From positions 1 to 12,677 of the forward strand of contig JACZTW010000081.1 in the NCBI GenBank assembly GCA_022573485.1: 12,677 bases of DNA. Reading direction: 5' to 3'. A model generated the notes under the pieces. The model was not told the origin of the DNA and searched no databases. It worked only from the letters and a program-made list of their open reading frames with translations. This document shows, piece after piece, positions 1 to 6,602 of the stretch. The first letter of the stretch is position 1. Every line of letters begins with the position of its first letter. A program made the translations under genes and the position numbers. The DNA comes from Planctomycetota bacterium (GTDB lineage: Bacteria > Planctomycetota > Phycisphaerae > UBA1845 > CAIVHJ01).

Positions 1-90
1 TTACGCCTGTGCTACGAGCGAAGCGACAAGAGCTTTTTGGCGTTTCACCAACTCGCGGCAGCACTGATCTGTCATGGGAAATTGGTTCAT
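1..90 (-). CDS. possible tiny ORF (29 aa), weak
   Basis: A 29-codon frame begins at an ATG at 88-90 and ends with TAA exactly at the window edge (1-3). An in-frame TGA at 100-102 bars a longer protein on this side. The product would be a short helical basic peptide with a CC pair near residues 10-11 and an alternating Leu/Val/Ala tail. There is no Shine-Dalgarno sequence in front of either ATG in the frame, and I recognise no family. It could be chance; I list it only because the frame closes cleanly and nothing else occupies this stretch. Confidence 0.15.
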   Translation of the reverse strand: MNQFPMTDQCCRELVKRQKALVASLVAQA

Positions 91-96
91 GGTTAA

Positions 97-549
97 ATGT
101 CATGTACACGGTTTTGCAATAGCTCCTTACGGCGTGCAGCCGATCAGGCCTGGGCCGCTGGACGTTACATTTGGCCGAACCTGGCCGATTATGTTGGGCG
201 CCTGGACTGGAAGATGATCTATCGGCGTCCCAGCAAGAAGCCGGTGTTCAGCGAGGCGTTGGACACGGGCCGGGTGGTACTGCCGAAGTTGTTTCGACGG
301 TTGTCATCATGGGAAGTGAACCGCTACGCGAAGATGGTAACGGGGGGATTCTGGAAGTATCTCAAAGACCACAAAGACCGGTGCTACCTGACTTCCGAGT
401 TTTTGGCCGGCCCCACGTCGGCCACGGTCTACGCACTGCACGACTTTGTCGATCCGGACGGCTTTGTGACTGTATGGCCTGAGGACTTGGTCTTCCGCGA
501 GTCCGCCAGCCGACTCATAGGCCCGGGAGGAGGAACAGTGAAGTGGTAA
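97..549 (+). CDS. hypothetical protein, unrecognised (150 aa)
   Basis: An open frame of 150 codons with coding-like character: mixed hydrophobic and charged residues, several Trp/Tyr, and mostly G or C in third positions from about residue 15 on. I do not recognise a family. The middle is basic (KKPVF, FRRLSSW), followed by an aromatic stretch (GGFWKYLKDH) and an acidic/aromatic C-terminal third (HDFVDPDG, VWPEDLVF). There is no signal peptide or membrane segment. The ATG at 97 lacks a Shine-Dalgarno and directly follows an in-frame TAA at 94-96. The first ~14 residues are Ser/Arg/Cys-rich and look less protein-like, so the real start may be the ATG at 214, or the frame may be the 3' remnant of a longer gene. 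It is followed by a 194-base gap before the next gene. Confidence 0.45.
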   Translation: MSCTRFCNSSLRRAADQAWAAGRYIWPNLADYVGRLDWKMIYRRPSKKPVFSEALDTGRVVLPKLFRRLSSWEVNRYAKMVTGGFWKYLKDHKDRCYLTSEFLAGPTSATVYALHDFVDPDGFVTVWPEDLVFRESASRLIGPGGGTVKW

Positions 550-743
550 GCCGGCACGCGTGCAACTGTCGTTTGTGATCTTGCCGGCCGATTGGCACGT
601 TGCGGCTTGATGGGTGACGCAGTGTCTACTTTACGGCTGCAAGGAGTACATTCGATCGATCGACGCCGGTTTTTGAGGAGCATAGGTTCATGGCTCGGAT
701 ATCTCGCTACGGTTTTGGATTCCAAGTTAGGAGGTGTATGACG

Positions 744-950
744 ATGAAGCGGAAATACAATTATGGCCGGAGCGTGGCGTGTTGGGTGTGTTGTGTATAC
801 GTCTTGGGCTCAGGGTGCGTCTTTGAGTCGCTCGGCAATGGTTTCGGCGCGGCACTCGAAGCAGTCGCATCCTGCTCTGTGGAGATCCTCGTTGAAGAAG
901 CACTAGGGGTCCAAGATAGCGCAGGTGGGGCGTCATGCATGCGGAATTGA
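744..950 (+). CDS. small putative lipoprotein (68 aa)
   Basis: A short secreted protein. Starting at 744 it has a basic n-region (MKRK), a hydrophobic stretch at residues 11-22 and a Cys at residue 25 in the context LGSGC. The Cys fits lipid attachment, although Gly at -3 is not the usual Leu/Val, so the lipobox is imperfect. The mature part (CVFESLGNGFG and about 35 more residues) is short, small-residue-rich and acidic in its second half. Planctomycetes carry many such small lipoproteins of unknown role. An AGGAGG at 729-734 lies 9 bases before the ATG at 744, and another in-frame ATG lies at 738. A longer start at 690 also has a GAGGAG (675-680) but would give an unusually long n-region. 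It ends 29 bases before the next lipoprotein gene, suggesting an operon. Confidence 0.55.
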   Translation: MKRKYNYGRSVACWVCCVYVLGSGCVFESLGNGFGAALEAVASCSVEILVEEALGVQDSAGGASCMRN

Positions 951-979
951 TTTCGAATTGCACAATCAAGGAGAACAAC

Positions 980-2299
980 ATGACTCGACGCGTGATGGTC
1001 CTCGCACTTCTTGTGCTCTTGAACGGCTGCGTAGGACCCCAATTTCTAAAGGTGCAGCGTTACAAGTACAACGAAGCGATCCAGGAATCGACGGCTCAGC
1101 AGTTGCTGCTGAACATCGTGCGCCTGAGATACAACGACAGCCCCATGTTCCTGAACGTCGGCGACATCGACGCACGATTCTCGCTGGACGCGAGCTCGAT
1201 GGCATCAGGGACTATAAACGAGAACGTCGGAGCCGCCCCCCTCAACGCAAACTCGGCGACGGTAACAGCTTCGAGCAAGTTCACAAACAACCCGAACATC
1301 AAACTGAGCCCCATGCAGGATGCTGATTTCGCAAGACTCCTTGAACCACTAACCTCCGACGAAATGCTTGCTCTGGCGACAAGGCGAGGATCTCTGTATG
1401 AGTACCTTGCGCTCGCGATGCAGAGTTATACGTATACGGAAGAGCCAGAAGACGGCGATAGCACGAAGCCAGAAGACGGCGATAGCACGAAGCCAGAAGA
1501 CGGCGATAACACGAAGCCAGAAGACGGCGACAAGGAGGAGACAGTCGCTACGGAGATAACAGTAGACGCTTACAGAGACACACCGAAGTGGATCGAGTTC
1601 CTGACGCAACTTAAAGAAGATGATAAAAACGGAGAACTCCTGATAAAGAGCAAAATGGTGGAGGAAGAATTCTTGCCGAGCTATGCAGCATGTGAGATCG
1701 AAGTGGAAGACGTGATCAACGCCACGCTGGCGGGGCTAGAATTCAAGAAGAAGAAGAAGCATCAAGACGAGAAGGATGAAGACGAGAAGGATGAAGACGA
1801 GAAGGATGAAGACGAGTATGTTTTGGTTCGCGCAAGCCGCAAGTGGACGATGAAAGTAGATGTGGAGCCTCAGGTTAAACGGAAGGTCGAACGAGAATTC
1901 CGATATCACTTCTCGCAGGACAGCGATTCCGAATCGAGAGGCGAGGATAAAGAGCCAATCGAGGACAAGGAGCGAATCGACATAAGATTCCGTTCCATCG
2001 TGCAGATGATGTATTGCTTGTCGCTTGGAGTGGACGTGCCGTCGCCTCATAAGCCGGAATGGGATGAGAAGGAAAGGGATGGGCTGTCAGCCGACTCCGG
2101 TATTCTAGCATTCGAGGTAATGTCCGACGACCATCCCCCTAACGATCACGTCGCCTTCGTGAGCGTCAAGTATCGGGGCCATTGGTTCTACATCAAACGG
2201 ACACATAAGGAATCGAAGAAGTTTTTCTCGGTCCTGACCGAGCTCTTCGTTGAGCGAGCCGGCAAGGCGGCGACGACGCCAACGATACTGCCCCTGTAG
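980..2299 (+). CDS. conserved envelope lipoprotein of unknown function, with acidic repeat insertions (439 aa)
   Basis: A lipoprotein: MTRRVMVLALLVLLNGC gives a short signal with lipobox LNGC (Cys17). Start 980 is chosen over the longer 935 frame because AAGGAG at 968-973 lies 6 bases upstream and the signal begins there. Residues ~31-62 (QQLLLNIVRLRYNDSP, then MFLNVGDI) and the C-terminal ~110 residues (IVQMMYCLSLGVDVP, YRGHWFYI, VLTELFVERAG) match, from memory, an uncharacterised outer-membrane-type lipoprotein family found in Gram-negative bacteria. The function is unknown. Between these conserved blocks sit three charged inserts: residues 157-188 (EDGDSTKP units), 263-279 (DEKDE units, preceded by five Lys) and ~314-333 (Ser/Asp/Glu-rich). 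They would be disordered loops. It probably shares a transcript with the small lipoprotein upstream. Confidence 0.8.
   Translation: MTRRVMVLALLVLLNGCVGPQFLKVQRYKYNEAIQESTAQQLLLNIVRLRYNDSPMFLNVGDIDARFSLDASSMASGTINENVGAAPLNANSATVTASSKFTNNPNIKLSPMQDADFARLLEPLTSDEMLALATRRGSLYEYLALAMQSYTYTEEPEDGDSTKPEDGDSTKPEDGDNTKPEDGDKEETVATEITVDAYRDTPKWIEFLTQLKEDDKNGELLIKSKMVEEEFLPSYAACEIEVEDVINATLAGLEFKKKKKHQDEKDEDEKDEDEKDEDEYVLVRASRKWTMKVDVEPQVKRKVEREFRYHFSQDSDSESRGEDKEPIEDKERIDIRFRSIVQMMYCLSLGVDVPSPHKPEWDEKERDGLSADSGILAFEVMSDDHPPNDHVAFVSVKYRGHWFYIKRTHKESKKFFSVLTELFVERAGKAATTPTILPL
1448..1531 (+). repeat. 24-bp in-frame tandem repeat (3.5 units)
   Basis: Three full units at 1448-1471, 1472-1495 and 1496-1519, then a half unit at 1520-1531, each encoding EDGDSTKP (third unit EDGDNTKP, from a G-to-A change). 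The units are otherwise identical in DNA as well as protein, which points to recent expansion by slippage or unequal crossing-over. The length is a multiple of three, so copy-number change keeps the frame of the lipoprotein gene. Confidence 0.95.
1766..1816 (+). repeat. 15-bp in-frame tandem repeat (3.4 units)
   Basis: Three exact 15-base units at 1766-1780, 1781-1795 and 1796-1810 encode DEKDE, followed by a partial unit GACGAG. Directly upstream is a run of AAG codons (poly-Lys). The insert is a second, independent acidic expansion in the same lipoprotein gene, with a different unit from the 24-bp repeat. Confidence 0.95.
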
Positions 2300-2420
2300 T
2301 GTGTCTGACTGCGTGACGAGGATTAGGTGAATTCGGGTTGAGCAGGTGTGCGTGTCAGGACAAAGAGGGATAGTGGGGCCGTTGGCGCTATTTATTCTCA
2401 TGTACCAAGGAGCAATCAAG

Positions 2421-3290
2421 ATGTCGAAAACCGATTGCGAGTTTACACCCAGCCAGATCAAAGACGGTCGAACGACGCCATTTGGCTTCGTGATCGATCA
2501 TCCAACGTATTGGGGTATCCCGATCCCCGGCTTTGATGAAGACCCGCAGCCGACAGGACCAACGGATCCAGTCGGCGCGCCCTCGAAGCTGACTGTCGTA
2601 TCGGCAGGTGCGCGCACCAAGCTCTGGACTGCGGGTGGGTTCGATATCTTCGCAACGCGGACACCGCCGTTGTTTCACGCGTTTCATCACAAGACCGACG
2701 AACGCCTTGTTCCCGCGCCGGAAACACATGGTGGCGGAGGTCACTCAGGCGGCGGACATGGCGACGCCTTCGAACGCCGGGCCGAGCGCAATCTCGCCGA
2801 ACGCTCGTTTTCTCCCCGAAATCCCCTACCGGGACAAGGTCGCTACGCGTGCGTGGAATTGGTGCGGGTCCGCATTGCGAAAGACTATGAGGGTGCTACG
2901 GCGCACAAAGCGATCTCAGAGACGCCGTTCTCGAGCTTCGACAGTCGCGGACTGGTCCGACAGGCTCGGGCCGCCGGCTATTTCGAGACCCAGTTAATGG
3001 CCTGGAATTCTTACCTCGTCGGTCCGCTCGGCGCGCTCTGGATCGTGATCCTGCAGGAAGAATCGAAGAACACACCGATTGCAAGGCTCGGCGGCGGTTA
3101 TCGTCTTTGGCACTTCAAAGAAGACCACGACGGCAAGCAAGAGTTTGACGGTTACAAGTGGTTGATCGAGGCGAAGAACGACTTTCACGACTTGAAATTC
3201 TCGTTATCCCTTTCGGGGCTTCACAACCTGGGGCGCAAAGAATGTTCCAACGAAGAAGTGACTGTTGATTTCGAGTTGCAATGGTCCTGA
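2421..3290 (+). CDS. unknown protein with His/Gly-rich loop, upstream of tyrosinase (289 aa)
   Basis: I do not recognise a family. Start 2421 is supported by AAGGAG at 2407-2412, 8 bases upstream; a longer frame from 2346 has no such site. There is no signal peptide or membrane helix, so a cytoplasmic protein is likely. The N-terminal ~60 residues are Pro/Gly-rich (WGIPIPGFDEDPQPTGPTDP). Residues 86-113 hold six of the twelve His: FHAFHH (86, 89, 90), then HGGGGHSGGGHG (103, 108, 113). The C-terminal half (141-289) alternates hydrophobic and polar residues as a beta-rich fold would (YACVELVRVRI, ALWIVILQEE, FSLSLSGL, VTVDFELQW). The His cluster could bind metal; next to a copper enzyme this suggests a copper-handling partner, but that is inference. 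It may be co-transcribed with the tyrosinase, although 367 bases containing a repeat lie between. Confidence 0.65.
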   Translation: MSKTDCEFTPSQIKDGRTTPFGFVIDHPTYWGIPIPGFDEDPQPTGPTDPVGAPSKLTVVSAGARTKLWTAGGFDIFATRTPPLFHAFHHKTDERLVPAPETHGGGGHSGGGHGDAFERRAERNLAERSFSPRNPLPGQGRYACVELVRVRIAKDYEGATAHKAISETPFSSFDSRGLVRQARAAGYFETQLMAWNSYLVGPLGALWIVILQEESKNTPIARLGGGYRLWHFKEDHDGKQEFDGYKWLIEAKNDFHDLKFSLSLSGLHNLGRKECSNEEVTVDFELQWS

Positions 3291-3302
3291 ACTTCGGATG
3301 GT

Positions 3303-3510
3303 CAGGATAAGGGGTCGAGGGCCTCTTCCAGACCACACCGCGGAATACAACGGCAAAGGCTGACGGATCGAAAGAGTGGGGCCGAATTTGGGCCGAGCGA
3401 AGGCGCCGGGATGATCTATTGCGTGGCCGCAAGTCATTCTGATGCCTCTTTGGTGGAGGCAATAAGGCGCTGCCCGTTCCGGCGGGCGGGGTCTCCTTTT
3501 GTAAGCCTCG
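3303..3510 (+). repeat. long direct repeat, copy A (before tyrosinase gene)
   Basis: This fills most of the 367-base gap between the His-rich gene and the tyrosinase gene. The core at 3364-3496 aligns without gaps to 4641-4773, with 105 of 133 identical bases by hand count (79%); weaker similarity extends to both sides. The core starts 74 bases after the upstream stop codon. It contains a TGCCTC/GAGGCA hairpin (7-base loop, 3442-3460) and a GCCCG/CGGGC hairpin downstream. Mismatches fall 12, 6 and 10 across the three codon positions, so it does not behave like a coding sequence. Confidence 0.85.
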
Positions 3511-3657
3511 GATGTCGTGGAGGCAGCAATATGGTGTGTTCTGTGTAGACGAGTGTTCAGAATCGGTAGAGTCGAGAGGTGACGCGGCAGCTTGGGCCGA
3601 GGACTTTCCGTTTCCGGCCCGATCGCGTCGCCGGTGCCATACTAAGGAGGTGTTCTC

Positions 3658-4566
3658 ATGGCAAAGAGTAAGTACAAGATCCACTGTGAACCGGATTGTG
3701 CCGGCGCCAAACCCAAGCCTGGCAGCCAAAGCCCGCCGGACAACCCCCGCTGTCCGGATGTGCGTATCTATGGAGACTACGCATCAAAGAAGCCGCCACC
3801 CTACATCCCGCACCCGTACGAGCATGCGTGCTTCAAGCCGCGCAAGGAGGACTACAAGGCGCCGACCACGTCTGACGAAGGCGGGAACGAGGATGGCAGG
3901 AACGAACCGCTGTGTGTCCGCAGGGACCACCGCACGCTGACCAGCACTCAATTGGATCGCTTCCTGAATGCGTTCACTCTGATCAATTCAATGAACGCCC
4001 TTGCGCCACTCGTGGATATTCACTCAAATGCGGCTCATCAAATGCACGGGAACCCTCGCTTCCTGCCCTGGCACCGGATCTATCTGGTACGCTTGCAGGA
4101 GTTGCTCCAAATGGTGGATCCCACCGTGTGCCTTCCGTACTGGAAATCGAGCGAGGAGCAGGCTTTCCCGTCGTGGCTTCTCGGCTTCACCCCGACCGTG
4201 AATCTGGCGGGTGGGCCACACACGGTCAACCGCAACATCGGCGCGTTCGCGTTCTTGCCGGACGCGGGGGCCGTAACGACGGCGATGGGGAATCCTACCT
4301 TCGACACATTTCGGCCGGCGCTCGAGGGCATTCACGACTCAGCGCATGTGTGGGTCGGCGGATCAATGCTCGGCATCTCGACCGCGCCTACGGACCCAGT
4401 GTTCTGGATGCACCACGCGGAGATCGATCGAATCTGGGCCGAATGGCAGGTAGCAAATCCCGGCCAGAATCCGAATCTCACCGGCTCTGCGGCGATCATG
4501 GATCCATGGTCAGAGGATGAGGTGGCCACGCGCGATATATCTGCGCTTGGGTATAGCTATGTCTAG
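3658..4566 (+). CDS. tyrosinase / polyphenol oxidase family copper enzyme (302 aa)
   Basis: A type-3 copper oxidase of the tyrosinase family, which hydroxylates monophenols and/or oxidises o-diphenols to quinones with O2. CuA site: H130 and H139 in HGNPRFLPWHR, with H122 or H127 (DIHSNAAH) as the third ligand. CuB site: H226 and H230 in GIHDSAHVWVGG, and H252/H253 in DPVFWMHHAEIDRIWAEWQ. All expected motifs are present, so an active enzyme is likely. The residue after the first CuB His is Asp, whereas the well-studied enzymes have Asn or Gly there. Residues 1-90 are an unrelated Pro/Lys/Cys-rich extension (Cys 10, 14, 32, 58, 86) with no signal peptide. There is no long C-terminal shielding domain; the protein ends ~50 residues after CuB. 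AAGGAGG at 3644-3650 lies 7 bases before the ATG. The gene is bracketed by copies A and B of a long direct repeat. Confidence 0.93.
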   Translation: MAKSKYKIHCEPDCAGAKPKPGSQSPPDNPRCPDVRIYGDYASKKPPPYIPHPYEHACFKPRKEDYKAPTTSDEGGNEDGRNEPLCVRRDHRTLTSTQLDRFLNAFTLINSMNALAPLVDIHSNAAHQMHGNPRFLPWHRIYLVRLQELLQMVDPTVCLPYWKSSEEQAFPSWLLGFTPTVNLAGGPHTVNRNIGAFAFLPDAGAVTTAMGNPTFDTFRPALEGIHDSAHVWVGGSMLGISTAPTDPVFWMHHAEIDRIWAEWQVANPGQNPNLTGSAAIMDPWSEDEVATRDISALGYSYV

Positions 4567-4573
4567 GTGGAAG

Positions 4574-4787
4574 ATCGAGGGATGAGGGGGATGAGTAGCT
4601 CTTTCTTGGCAGGGTCGCCGCATGCGTTGGCAAGGGCCGCCGGATCGAGAAAGTGGGGACGAATTCGGGCCACGCAAAGGTGCCGGGATAGTCTGTTGTG
4701 TCCCCACAAATTATTCTGATGCCTCTGCAATGGAGACAATGGGGCGTTGCTCGTGCCGGCGGGCGGCGTCTCCTCTCCTAAGTTTGA
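4574..4787 (+). repeat. long direct repeat, copy B (after tyrosinase gene)
   Basis: Second copy of the repeat that precedes the tyrosinase gene. The core at 4641-4773 starts 75 bases after the tyrosinase stop codon, against 74 bases after the stop of the preceding gene for copy A. The GCTCG/CGGGC stem is kept here through a G-T wobble, but the TGCCTC stem carries one mismatch (GAGACA). A GTGGGG/CCCCAC pair (about 4653 and 4702) is perfect in this copy and only partly formed in copy A. It may be a duplicated 3' element, a structured RNA or a small non-autonomous mobile sequence; I cannot decide. Confidence 0.85.
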
Positions 4788-4876
4788 AATCGTAAGTGAA
4801 GTGATTGCCCCGACGCGGATGCTGCTGGGGGGTCCGGCGGTCACCGACGCGCCATAGCCCGAATCCGCCGCGGCGG

Positions 4877-5018
4877 ACCGCAGAGACCGCGGAGCGCGCA
4901 GAGTGTTGTTGGCAAAGAAGTTGCAGGCGAATTCGAGCGAGTGTTGCTTCGACGGTGTGTATCACCTGCGCGTTCTGCGTTGGCTTTGCTAAATTCTTTT
5001 CTGTTCCGTCTCTGCGGT
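4877..5018. repeat. inverted-repeat element with CCGCAGAGAC ends
   Basis: ACCGCAGAGAC at 4877-4887 is matched by its exact reverse complement at 5008-5018. Inside the arms the similarity continues in broken form (GCGCGCAG near 4892-4900 against CTGCGCG near 4968-4974, and GGCAAAG against CTTTGC). No ORF with a ribosome binding site lies inside. It looks like a small non-coding intergenic element. Its terminal sequence resembles dispersed repeats I remember from planctomycete-type genomes. Confidence 0.6.
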
Positions 5019-5077
5019 TTCTGTATTGCAAACGGTCGATTTCTTCGCGTGCCGCGCGGATTTATCGCATTGATTTT

Positions 5078-5237
5078 GCCACGAAGACACAAAGACACGA
5101 AGATAAAGGAATGTATTTCATTTGTTCTTCTCTCAAAAGTAAACAGTCTGTAGTAAACAGCTTTCATGCGTCATTGGGTGATATCGTAGTGACGATTACT
5201 TCCATTGCTTTTCTTGGTGTCTTGGTGCCTTTGTGGC
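5078..5237. repeat. inverted-repeat element with GCCACGAAG ends, copy 1
   Basis: The left arm at 5078-5102 and the reverse complement of the right arm at 5213-5237 agree at 21 of 25 bases. The ~110 bases between the arms are AT-richer than the surroundings and contain no supported gene. The same terminal sequence, again as an inverted pair, occurs at 11025-11206, so this is a dispersed element rather than a chance hairpin. No transposase is present, so any movement would need help from elsewhere. Confidence 0.75.
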
Positions 5238-5285
5238 CAGAAATTCGCGTGAGCTACTCGTGGCTCGATACTGGCGGCTTTGGTT

Positions 5286-5300
5286 GCGGCCGAAGGCCGC
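5286..5300. repeat. perfect GC hairpin
   Basis: GCGGCC, a GAA loop, then GGCCGC: a perfect 6-bp stem with a 3-base loop. No T run follows on either strand, so it is not a classical intrinsic terminator. It is one of two GC palindromes (the other at 5384-5401) in the gap before the DUF1571 gene. Confidence 0.6.
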
Positions 5301-5383
5301 GCTAAGTGCTCTGCGGTGAAATGTCCGGGATAGCCGCTTTGGCGACGGCGCGAGAAGCCGACTGCTACAACTGCGAAAGGTTT

Positions 5384-5401
5384 CCGGCCGCATGCGGCCG
5401 G
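5384..5401. repeat. 18-bp perfect palindrome downstream of DUF1571 gene
   Basis: CCGGCCGCATGCGGCCGG is fully self-complementary and lies 21 bases beyond the stop of the minus-strand DUF1571 gene. It could act as a transcript-end hairpin for that gene, but in the minus direction it is followed by AAACC and not by T residues. Its role is unproven. Confidence 0.6.
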
Positions 5402-5421
5402 CTATATAGGGGGGAGGAAGT

Positions 5422-6303
5422 TTAGAGGCCGTAGGTTTTTCGGTCGAAGTCAGTGGCTTGCAGGCCGACGTTTAGGCGGACGTTGGTGTAGATGTACTTG
5501 CCGAGCAAGTGCGTGGCATCGAGGTCTCCGTAGGAGTAGCAAGCGACGGGCAAATGCCATTCCTGGTCCATGTGGACGATGACGCGGGCGTCGGGCCAAG
5601 GATAGCTAGTGTCGTCGATGGGCGAGAGGCGCTCAATAATGTACGTCGGTCGGCCATCGATCTCGCCCTCGCCGATGTAACGGATGTCGAGGCGGCCCAT
5701 CTCTTTGGCGACGTCTGCGAATTTAATCAACAAGTCCAGCGAACGGGCGAACCCGAAATCGGCGATGGTTTTTCGTGCGGCGCGGCGTGCGTCTCGGCCG
5801 TCGATGGGCCTCTCGACGCTGTTGACCAGCAGGCGGGCGATCGGGCCTTCCGGTTGTATGACCATTTGCTGTCGGCCGTCCTTGACGATGCGGTCCTTGA
5901 CATACAACAAGCGCCGGGCCCGCGTCGGATTCTGCGTGATGTGCATGTAAACGCTGAACGGTCCTTCGCGGAACTTGGCTTGTGCCAATTGCTCTTTGCC
6001 GAGCCGGCCGCCAAGTAGCTCCTGCTTAGTGAAGTCGCAGACGTAGTCGCGGATGCGGCGGTCGTAGTCGTTGCGGGCTTGTTTGAGATAGGCCAGCGGA
6101 TCGTCATGATACAGGCGGAGAATCGGTCGGGCGTGCGCCGCCGGGATCGACGTCGCCTCGGCCGTCTTCAGAATCTGCGGTATGGGATCGGCCATCGCGC
6201 GACGGGCGAACCGTTGGGTGTCACTGTAGAACAGGCCCAGCAAGACCAGACCGCAAGTGGCGAAAATGCGACGGTTGTTAAGAATGGATTTCTTGAACCG
6301 CAT
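5422..6303 (-). CDS. DUF1571 domain protein, exported (293 aa)
   Basis: An exported protein of the DUF1571 family, which is largely planctomycete and has no known biochemical function. The N-terminus has a basic n-region (MRFKKSILNNRR) and a hydrophobic segment at ~13-26 (IFATCGLVLLGLFY), consistent with a signal peptide or a single anchor. The domain spans ~70-290: Y87-V-C-D-F (the family's 'Y.C.F.K.E' opening), GPFSVYMHI at 115-122, RRLLYVKDRI at 130-139, and a C-terminal block with RYIGEGEIDGRPTYIIERL, WPDARVIVHMDQEW and LPVACYSYGDLD. The fold is probably a beta-sheet shell like lipid-carrier-type periplasmic proteins, but that is inference. It stands alone: 299 bases separate it from the kinase gene upstream, enough for its own promoter. 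The ribosome binding site is weak (GGAGAG ~15 bases upstream). Confidence 0.88.
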   Translation of the reverse strand: MRFKKSILNNRRIFATCGLVLLGLFYSDTQRFARRAMADPIPQILKTAEATSIPAAHARPILRLYHDDPLAYLKQARNDYDRRIRDYVCDFTKQELLGGRLGKEQLAQAKFREGPFSVYMHITQNPTRARRLLYVKDRIVKDGRQQMVIQPEGPIARLLVNSVERPIDGRDARRAARKTIADFGFARSLDLLIKFADVAKEMGRLDIRYIGEGEIDGRPTYIIERLSPIDDTSYPWPDARVIVHMDQEWHLPVACYSYGDLDATHLLGKYIYTNVRLNVGLQATDFDRKTYGL

Positions 6304-6435
6304 TCAGTTTGTTCGACTCTCTCCGGGCATAGATAGGCTCGCCCGGCAATCTCTTGATCTGCATTATCATTCTAAAATATCGACGACTCAGGAAGGTTCA
6401 CTGCAGCCCAACCGGCGGGCATAACCATTGCCGTG

Positions 6436-6465
6436 ATTATATCCATGATAACCGCTACACGACAA
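6436..6465 (-). promoter_or_regulatory. candidate sigma-70-type promoter for DUF1571 gene
   Basis: On the minus strand, TTGTCG (6465-6460) and TATAAT (6441-6436) are separated by 18 bases. The -10 hexamer is perfect and the -35 matches four of six. It would give a leader of about 125 bases. It lies in the otherwise featureless 299-base gap (6304-6602). The same -35/-10 pair with the same spacing precedes the lipoprotein-kinase pair. Confidence 0.35.
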
Positions 6466-6602
6466 CAGGTTTCACAAAAACAGTCATTTAGTGCGAAAAA
6501 TCCCCAGTAAACGTACTTTTTGTGGTTCACGCCGACAGAAATCGCTGGAAAATCGACTCGCTCACGGGTTGGTGATATCGGCCGTGTTGAGGTCGTGGCG
6601 AC

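Noticed and set aside
935..979. Longer start for the large lipoprotein at 935
   Set aside because: It would put 15 polar residues before the signal sequence, overlap the small lipoprotein gene and ignore the well-placed AAGGAG before the ATG at 980.
1448..1531. CRISPR-like spacing of repeats
   Set aside because: The repeats are tandem without spacers and encode an in-frame peptide inside a lipoprotein gene.
3115..3729. Minus-strand 204-codon frame across repeat copy A, with a similar translation from copy B
   Set aside because: The resemblance between the two translations follows from the DNA repeat. Mismatches are spread over all codon positions, and the frame runs antisense into two real genes.
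3303..4787. Integron attC sites around the tyrosinase gene
   Set aside because: The gene-plus-repeat layout suggested cassettes, but I found no GTTRRRY/RYYYAAC pairs at the expected ends and no integrase.
5384..5401. Intrinsic terminator of the DUF1571 gene
   Set aside because: The palindrome is perfect, but no T tract follows in the direction of transcription; listed only as a palindrome.
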